Assembly: GCA_008933995.1 (NCBI GenBank)
Contig: WARS01000090.1
Location: 3,398,425 to 3,462,424, forward strand
Source: Datnioides undecimradiatus
Taxonomy: Eukaryota > Chordata > Actinopteri > Lobotiformes > Datnioididae
Length of the DNA stretch: 64,000 nucleotides
Direction of reading: 5' to 3'
Positions 56,362-64,000 of this stretch are shown one piece after another. How positions within the stretch are numbered: the stretch's first letter is position 1; each line of letters starts with the position of its first letter. A model generated the notes under the pieces. That model made no database searches, was not told where the DNA came from, and was given only the letters and a program-made list of their open reading frames with translations. Both the position numbers and the translations under genes were made by a program.

Positions 56362-59300
56362 ATGACTTCAGTACTGGGCATCGCCCTGGTGGCTTTGGCC
56401 ATATCAGGGCCTGCTATGGCCTTTGTCCCCATTGGGGGTGGGGCATCCACTCATATAAGCATTACTGGAACGGCTTTATTGCAGAAAGTGAGAGAAACAT
56501 GTCAGGCAGTGGCTGAGGAAGCTGGTCATGAGTTCAACCCCACGGTAGGATGGAAAACAAAAAAAGTGCAAGACAACACAAACATTGTCACACCTAGCAC
56601 ACAGAAGCACACATACACTTTATATTTTAAATGTTATTAATTAGCAGAAGCAAAACAAGATACATGTAATCTACTAGATTTTAGTGGTCATGGTCCCCAG
56701 AGGTTGAATCCTTTAAATTAAAGGATTCATTAAACTGACTCTTTTGCGTGGTTTATTGATGAGAGGTGGCCTGAGCAGGTTTTAATACAAATGCATTAAA
56801 CAAAACAAAACAAAAACAGGATGACTTGTGACCACCTGTGACCACTAAAAACTGCATTTGTCTCTGTGTTGTATAAAAAGTGACCACTCTTTGCATGTTA
56901 CTCGAACTCTAACCTGTAGGCTTTGACCTCTCACAACAGGGTTCGTCTCCTGAAGAGCTGGTCAAGGCCTGTTTAGGCCCAACAGCAACAGGAGAGGTAT
57001 CCGGTGCCAAGTTTCACTCTGCTCTTCAAGAAATCTACATCCAGAATGGCCTGGTAGACCGTGACTTTGTCAACAGGTAGGTGAGAAGTTGAAAAAACAA
57101 CTGTTATAAAAAAACAACAACAATGAAATAGGGATTTGTTGCATTGCTTCATTTTATATAGGTTTTGATTTTACGTTTACCGTGAAATTGCTGGTGAAAA
57201 CTCTTTCAGTGCTCCACACCACTTCAACTCAGAGGCCTTCTTGGAAGGACGTGGCCTGATTATGGAAGGCATGGCAACTATCAAAGCTAACATCCGTAGG
57301 GAGAATTTCCAAGCTGCCAGGGAGACACTGGGCAGAGTCCTTCATACACTACAGGTGAGAGGCTTGGAACAAAACAGCTGGACATAGAGAGGTTAAAGGG
57401 ATGAAGAAGACACAGAGTGACAAAAAGGCAAATTAATGAAAGAGTCCTAATGTTAGAGGAGGCAGAATGAGCAAGAAATGAGACTGAAAGGACGAGAAGT
57501 TGTAAAGTTTACTTTACAGCATGTACTGAATGAATAATTATCACTCTGTCTGAGTGAGTGTACAAAGTGTAATGTGGGTGTTTTCATGCTCTCTCAGGAC
57601 TTTTACAGTCACAGTAACTGGGTGGAGTTGGGATACAGAGAGCCATACATCAACCTCATACGCCCAGAACTTCCTCTGGAGAACCTGGCAGGTGTGTGTG
57701 TGTGCGCGCAGATATATCATATAATTATATGTTTTGTGTACATCTATAGACCAAAGAGCTGAGTGTGTTGTTTTGTACACCATAGAACAGAAGTCAACCT
57801 GTTGAAGTGCAGTGACGCTCTCTGCCTTGGTGTGGAGTAACATTTGTTTCATTCATTGTGTATCACGTGTGCTTTTTACTTGCGTAGATGTCAACACTGC
57901 CACCTGCAGTGACTGTGCTAGTGGAACATGCCCTAATCCTGTCCTCCCCAACATCCTGAAGGAGAAGAAACTCACATCAGGCTACATGGGGATCTTTTCT
58001 GCTGCCAAGCCTAAAGGTTTCAGTGACAACCAAATCTCCAAACCATATTCAAATACACTGGGCCATATTCATGGTGCATTGTCTTTTAATTCCCCTTAAG
58101 AGAATGAATGAAATGAACTTCCATGGCTATATGTGACTGTCATTACTTGGATATATGATTTGACAAACACATCATTATAGACAGAAAATAGACAAAACAA
58201 GCAGATAATGCCGTTACTCACCTAATTACTCACAAGTTAAGCAAATAATATTGCGAAGTTTGCGAGAGTGATGATTCATAAAGAAAGGCGCAAACACTAA
58301 TTTATTTATCTGCAAAATGGGAATCAGCCCAGCCTTAAAGGAATAGTTTCCTTTGTGAGAGATATCCTCTCTCTTGCCAAGATTGCATCAGAGGGTAGAT
58401 AGTACTCACTGTTAGTTAACATGTAGCAGCCACTTCCTGAAGCCTTATCATCACAAGATTGTGACGCAAGCAGCAGAAGCCAGGAAATTGATGTCCCTTC
58501 CAAGAAGTTGTCCCACACATAACCAGTCATAAAACATCATCTTTATATGTGATGGTAATTTCTTTTTTTTTTTTTACTTTTGGAAATAGTCAGGTCGGCT
58601 GGTTTGCTGTCATCCAAGTCCCAGTGTGAAACGAAAAAAGCATATATCCTCAAATCCTAATTCCTTTAATGGTCCATTAGGAATTTAGATATTAGTCTTA
58701 TCCAGTAATTACAACACATCACCTCTATAACTCTTCTCTGACATCCAGTTTGGTGTCAACACTTCAAAAACACGATTTACCTGGAGTACAAGACAAACAT
58801 GATTCACTTTTACCAGATAATTTAGCCTACCAAGAAAAGCTTGACACTGGAGAAGATGCAATGCACACATCTGCTACAAACAGCCATTTGAAACCCGTTC
58901 AACCTGTTCCTTCTGTCCTGCACCAGGTAAATGCAGCCATGGAGGTGAAGGTGACCTGACCAGCGCGGCAGTTCCTCGCGGAGGCATTAGCAAAGATGAG
59001 CGTCGCTCAGACAACGTGGACGTGCACAATGCTGCTGTTAATGTAGCCACAGCTGCCAGCCTGCAGCTGCTTGAAGACATCCAATTAACTGTTGGGAACA
59101 ATGACTTCCTGAGGTGTGCTGCCCAGATACCAAAAATATACCCATCTCAGTCTGATATTGAAACTTAAGGTTTCACCACATAATGAAAAAAGCTATTTCA
59201 CTGTTCAAGCTGAGACGGATGATTGGATTTAGCTGACCATTAATTCTTCACTCTGTCCTTCTTTCTCACAGAATGCTTGGGATTGCCCGCTCCTCTGTCG

Positions 59301-62300
59301 TGTGCTTCGTTATTGACACCACTGGCAGCATGAGCGATGACATTGCTGAGGCCAGAGCAGTCGTTAATGAAATCATTGACAGCAAAAAAGGAACGCAAGA
59401 TGAACCGTCCGAGTACATTCTTGTGCCCTTTAATGACCCCAGTATGAACTCTTTCAATAATCATGATTAGGAAACCATTAGCAATGTCAGACCACCTGTT
59501 TGTATGTAAAGTCCAAATATCCAAAGCGCTTTGAAGTACAGCTCAGTCTGGTACATTGGTGTCTGAATCTGGTACATTTTCCTGTGTGTTATTTGTAGGT
59601 TTTGGACCTTTGATGAGAACAACAGACGGCGATAAGATGAAAAAAGAAATCGCTAAGCTAACACCAACAGGAGGTGGGGATATACCTGAAATGTGCCTGT
59701 CAGGACTCCAGGTACTGAAACTATTCTAATCTTTGTGGCTAGGGTGGCTGTTGATTAGGGATTAACATTTGAACTGACCAGGTTCGTTGTTTTATGCCTT
59801 CAGTTGGCTCTTACTGGTGCCCCTGCCTCCTCCCACATCTACGTTTTCACTGATGCTCCAGCCAAAGATATCGGACTCAAAGACACTATTGTTGCTCTCA
59901 TCCGGAGCACCAAGTCAACGGTAAATACTGATGACACCAGCGATTGGTTCACTTGGTTTATTGAGTGCATGTAACTTAAAGAATGCTCTGGGGGTATAAA
60001 CTAAAAAAGTAATTTGCAGGTGTCATTCTTCATGACTGGATCCGGAAGGCGCCGTCGTTCCCTCCTTGCTGCTGCTTCCTTTGAGGACTACAAGGACCTG
60101 GCTTTGGCCTCTGGGGGCCAGGCCATCAAGGTGTCAAAGAATAATCTGCCTCAGGCCACAGATGTCATCCTTGATACATCCACTTCAGCTCTGGTAAGAC
60201 TGTGAAGTCCTAATACATTCTGTACTATCTGAAGCATACCAGTCTGAACCAGTCTGAAAAACAGAGATGCCCTCTCCATCAGGTCACAGTTCTTCAGCGA
60301 GCAAGGAACCCTGGCAAGCAGGAGATCTTCCCCTTTGTTTTGGATGAATCTCTGAAAAATATCACCATCTACATCACAGGAACATCCCTTACCTTCATAC
60401 TGACCAACCCTGCAGGTAATGCACCATTCTGCAATATAAAGCACAATATAAATTGCACAATAATTATGAATTAACAATATAAATTAAGTTTCTTGTTTTC
60501 TTGTCGAGAATATAATTGCTATACATATTTATGACTATTCATGAAAGCTGTTAAATTCCAGGTGTGAGTCAAAGCCAAAGTGAGAGCAGCGGTAAACTGG
60601 GGAGCATACAGGCAACAGGCAACCTGTGGAGAATTCGTCTCAACGCTGACAAGCAAACAGGAACCTGGAAGATAAACATAAATTCCAACCAACCATACAC
60701 ACTCAAAGTCACAGGTTAGAAACTGTTGAAATAGAGTTCTTGGACATGCATGTAACTTTTCAGAGTTAACAAGCAGTAAGGTTTAACTTTTAGGGAAACA
60801 ACTAGCCAGGCTTTATTCAATAATCCTGAGGTAGTGAGGCATAAGACAGTAGACTTTAAGATGTTACTGCATGAAGACATAGTCCAGCTGTTAAAATGCT
60901 GTCAAGGCTTGTCATTTAATCCTGTATTTATTGTCAAAGACTAATGAATTATTTAATTAGTTAATTTAACAAAAGTGATTACAGTTGGACAAACTTAATT
61001 GTTTTTAAAAGACTCTCGAGATGTAGTTACACCATAAAAGAAGTTAACTGAGTTCTTTTTGGTGTGTATGTTTGTCCACTCCTTTAAACGTGTGCTTGTG
61101 CTTCCAGGACAGAGTACAATTACCTTTATCTATAACTTTGTGGAACGCTTCGGAGGACCTCACCCAGGATATGCAGTACTCACTGGACGTCCACAAACAG
61201 GTACGCACCCATTAACATTACAGATATAGACAGAGCATAAAGTAATTATGTGTAATGGCCCGAACAAAAACATTTATGTTCATGATGAGGTTCATGATGT
61301 TTGATGTTTATTCTTATAGTTACTCAACATTTTGTCAGGGAAATTAATTTTCTTCGTGCTCCTCCCCTGGAAACCCAGGCCAGCCCGCCAGCCTAATGCT
61401 CTCAGTAATGGGTAGAAGAGGTCCGTCCTCGCTGACTATTGGAGATGTTGGCCTCATAACTGCATCTGGTGCAGAGACTGTTAGCAAAGGGACAACAACT
61501 GACATGGGCAACGGAGACATCTTGGTGACAGTTGATGCAGTCCCCGCGGGAGAGTTTGTGGTTATTCTGAAAGGAACCGACAAAGTGTCAAACAGTGAAT
61601 TTCAGAGGCAGTCCACCACCCAGATGTCCGTCTCCAAAGTCAGGATCCAGGTTGGTCTCCCCACTTCCCCCATTCACAGTTTCACAGTACTTTTCTAAGG
61701 GTGTGGGAACAATATCTCTGCTCCTCACCTGTTTTGTTTCCTTCTTCTCTTTGTGTCTCTCTAGGCTGTAGTAGACAGCTCTGTGGAGCCAGGAAAAGCC
61801 TTCAACCTCCCCTTCAGCGTCATGACCCAGGGCTCTGGTGGCAAATACACCATTGATGCCAGGAATGACAGACTTTTCACCATGTCCTACCCAGCCAGGT
61901 AAGCAGAAGCAACGAAACACTATGATTTTCCTGCTTCCTCTTTCTTTATTCATTTGTTATACAACCATTTCTGCCACTTTTCATGAGAACAACACCCTGA
62001 ATCACCCATTACTGTTGATAACATTTCCATTATTCGAAATATTCGTACGCTAAGATGAACATGGTTAACACTGCTGCTTATTTTCTGCGTGGTATCTATT
62101 GTCGCTATTAGCATGTTATCTAGCTGACGTTAGAAGCATGTGGCCACTGGCATGCCTGTAGACTCAAAATCAATGCATGGATTATTCACTTAATAATTTA
62201 TTTAATCACAAAGATTATTTTTCTTGTCTCGAAAGCCTCACCTTGACGCCTGGACAATATAATAATGCTACTTTGAGCATTACACCACCTGCCAACACAG

Positions 62301-62901
62301 TATCAGGCACTGATGTCACGCTGACAATTGAGGCCAAGTTGTCCAGTGGCGTTGACTCCAATTATGCAGTTTTGAGATTGTCTGTTTTGACCAAGGTAAC
62401 CAGACATCTCCAGGATTGCAGAGCTTACAGATTTTTCATTTTCAAATATAATACAAGCATCTACGTTGGCCTTTGCTGTTATTAATGCATGCATGTCCCT
62501 GTTTTATTTTCCTGTTTGTCCAGATTACAGATTTTGTTCAGCCTTTGTGTGAAGTGGTTAGCGTGCTGGCTGATGACTGCCCTCACGACGTGTCTCAGTG
62601 TGAACCTTTCCTGTGGGAGCTCACGGCCAACCTCACTGACGGAAACGGCACCGGGATAGAGACCTTATCTGTGCACCAGGGCAACGGAAACCTCTCGTAC
62701 ACCGCTCTAAGCGCGCCTCACGTTCAGGCAAAGTACAGAGCCTCCTGCTGCTCGCAAACTGTCACATTAGTAGCTGTAGATAAAGTTGGCAATGTGGGCA
62801 AATGCTATCAGTCCATTGTACGTTCCGGTGGTCCTGCTTTAACCGTGTCGCTACCACTGTGGTTGTGCCTGCTGGTATCAGCGTTTGTTGCAAGGCTTTG
62901 A
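56362..62901 (+). CDS. vwa7: VWA7-like secreted/anchored von Willebrand A-domain protein
   Basis: Seventeen coding exons join in phase to 923 residues with no break: 56362-56544, 56940-57076, 57210-57354, 57598-57691, 57888-58016, 58927-59113, 59272-59441, 59599-59711, 59804-59920, 60020-60193, 60283-60415, 60562-60714, 61108-61200, 61379-61650, 61765-61898, 62236-62395, 62524-62901. Residues 1-20 form a signal peptide. An N-terminal helical domain contains LHTLQDFYSHSNWVE (about 152-166), the hallmark of VWA7 and Het-C-like proteins. The VWA domain starts near residue 297 with the metal site DTTGSMS, with TPTGGGDIPE following; it resembles hemicentin. The later parts (FVERFGGPHPGYAVLTGRPQ, then beta-sandwich-like repeats) match VWA7. 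The last about 24 residues are hydrophobic (VSLPLWLCLLVSAFVARL), suggesting a GPI or membrane anchor. Length is close to human VWA7 (about 890). Its function is not established. Fish often have several VWA7-like copies, so strict orthology is open. Confidence 0.85.
58017..58926. other. Long intron of the VWA7-like gene
   Basis: 910 bases with GT-AG ends. The stretch from about 58336 (CCTTAAAGGAATAGTTTCCT) to 58560 looks like a diverged percomorph interspersed repeat. The small open frame at 58750-58959 runs across the acceptor and is not a separate gene. Confidence 0.4.
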
Positions 62902-62939
62902 AGGGCTTAAGTTATGTTGCCCAGATATTATCCTGTTTA

Positions 62940-62945
62940 AATAAA
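62940..62945 (+). terminator. Polyadenylation signal of the VWA7-like gene
   Basis: AATAAA 39 bases after the stop codon, with another AATAAA near 62986. Either would give a very short 3' UTR. Confidence 0.55.
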
Positions 62946-62949
62946 ATGA

Positions 62950-64000
62950 AAAACATGTATTTAAGTTGGCAAAAAAACCATGTATGAAATAAAAAAACCC
63001 ATTGAGTTGCAATTGCATGATTGAATATTTTGATAATGTATCAACATACACAGGTGCACATAAATTAACTGTATCTATTTATCTATGTAATCTTCATGTT
63101 CTAGTCTACATCTTTAATGAGAATTCCTTGAATGGCATAATAGCAAAGATTAGTACATGTATATTTTTGGCAAGTGCCACAAGTACAAGTCAGTACGAGT
63201 CATCTCCATTTCTGCATCAGTAAATCTGTGATTAAAAGATTTGAGGACTATTGAAAACAACCCCTTGCTTTACTTTTAGTGCTATAGCATAGTATTGCAT
63301 CACTGTTTAGATATCATGAGCAGTAAATTGTGGCTTTCTGACAAAAATATGCAAAGAAGGTAGTTTGTTTGACAACTTTCCATTTATTACCCGCTTTCCA
63401 AAATAGCAGGGTCAAAAAAAAAAAAATACACATCTCGATTTGACAGCAGTCAAATCAACCAAAATGTACAATTTCTTAAATTAAATTTGAGAAATACAAG
63501 TACTGATGTCGCCAAACAATTACTCAAATGTAGTCAGAACTTTGAGAAAATGGAAAAAAAAACAGGCATCAAGAATTGTCTTTTAGGAGAAAATGAGCAT
63601 TTAGCAAAGCAAATACAGCTCAGTGCGAGACATAGTGGCAAAATAAACAGTTGATTATTATTTTAGGTGCATGAATAAGGGATTAAAAAAAGTCAGAGCT
63701 TGCTAAAGCTGCATCCTGCTGGTTCATTACTTGTAGAACAGTGACACATCCTCTTTTGATGCGTTTAGAACGAACACGATAACTGAAGGCGACACAAGTG
63801 CATTCAAAGTAATGCAAACAGATATTCAAAACAGCAGCAGACTGAGGCTACAGTGCTCGAACTGAAAATACATGAGATTACATTCAGCGTTTAGGCGCCA
63901 ACAATGACTGCAAAGACATTCCAATTGTGGGAATTTCCCATGTTAAACATTTGACTCGTGTCCAGTGTGAACGCATCCTTATAATAGTTTCTGTGAGAGG
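62950..64000. other. Flank downstream of the VWA7-like gene
   Basis: AT-rich sequence with short A runs. No exon, repeat family or RNA gene could be supported on either strand. Confidence 0.4.

Noticed and set aside
1-64000. CRISPR arrays, retroviral or Polinton elements, rRNA
   Set aside because: No regular short spaced repeats, no long-terminal-repeat pairs, no gag, pol, env or capsid-like frames, and no rRNA motifs were seen.

Overview
The window looks like nuclear DNA of a teleost fish, probably a spiny-rayed (percomorph) one. It has split genes with GT-AG introns, dense (CA)n and (TA)n microsatellites, short dispersed repeats of teleost type, and protein families that are fish-expanded or fish-specific. 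I recognise six protein-coding loci. All exon chains were assembled by eye from splice signals and reading phase. No rRNA, convincing tRNA, CRISPR array, retrovirus or Polinton was seen.

Layout: (1) 767-2881 (+), a three-exon NAT8L-like membrane N-acetyltransferase. (2) 5094-8153 (+), a six-exon type II membrane C-type lectin with a long stalk built from 14-residue coiled-coil repeats. (3) 13876-25501 (+), a composite immune-type gene. In order it has a short first coding exon, an array of about 81-nt repeat exons, a TRIM-type B-box exon without RING, two fibronectin III exons, and a huge exon for a VLIG/URGCP-class GTPase. (4) 43878-26672 (-), a neuronal calcium-binding protein gene of the CaBP2/CaBP4 group with two alternative N-termini. 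(5) 50341-48989 (-), a single-exon chemoattractant-class GPCR that matches the prostaglandin D2 receptor 2 (CRTH2). (6) 56362-62901 (+), a complete 17-coding-exon VWA7-like secreted or membrane-anchored protein, with an untranslated first exon near 55576.

The composite gene is the best candidate for something undescribed. Its exon phases fit together from the first coding exon to the second FN3 exon. The repeat peptides resemble the short N-terminal repeats of fish NLRC3-like NLR proteins. The B-boxes look like those of fish TRIM25/finTRIM proteins. The GTPase is the class expanded in fish as interferon-inducible very large GTPases. Two in-frame stops complicate a simple full-length protein: one in a skippable repeat exon, and one just before the GTPase. 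The locus may therefore be alternatively spliced, split in two, or recently inactivated.

The long spaces are introns and intergenic DNA with small DNA-transposon (MITE-like) remnants, a decayed LINE fragment, simple repeats and a few candidate regulatory stretches. Loci 3 and 4 are tail to tail. The CaBP locus has a 14.5-kb intron that holds the alternative first exon.
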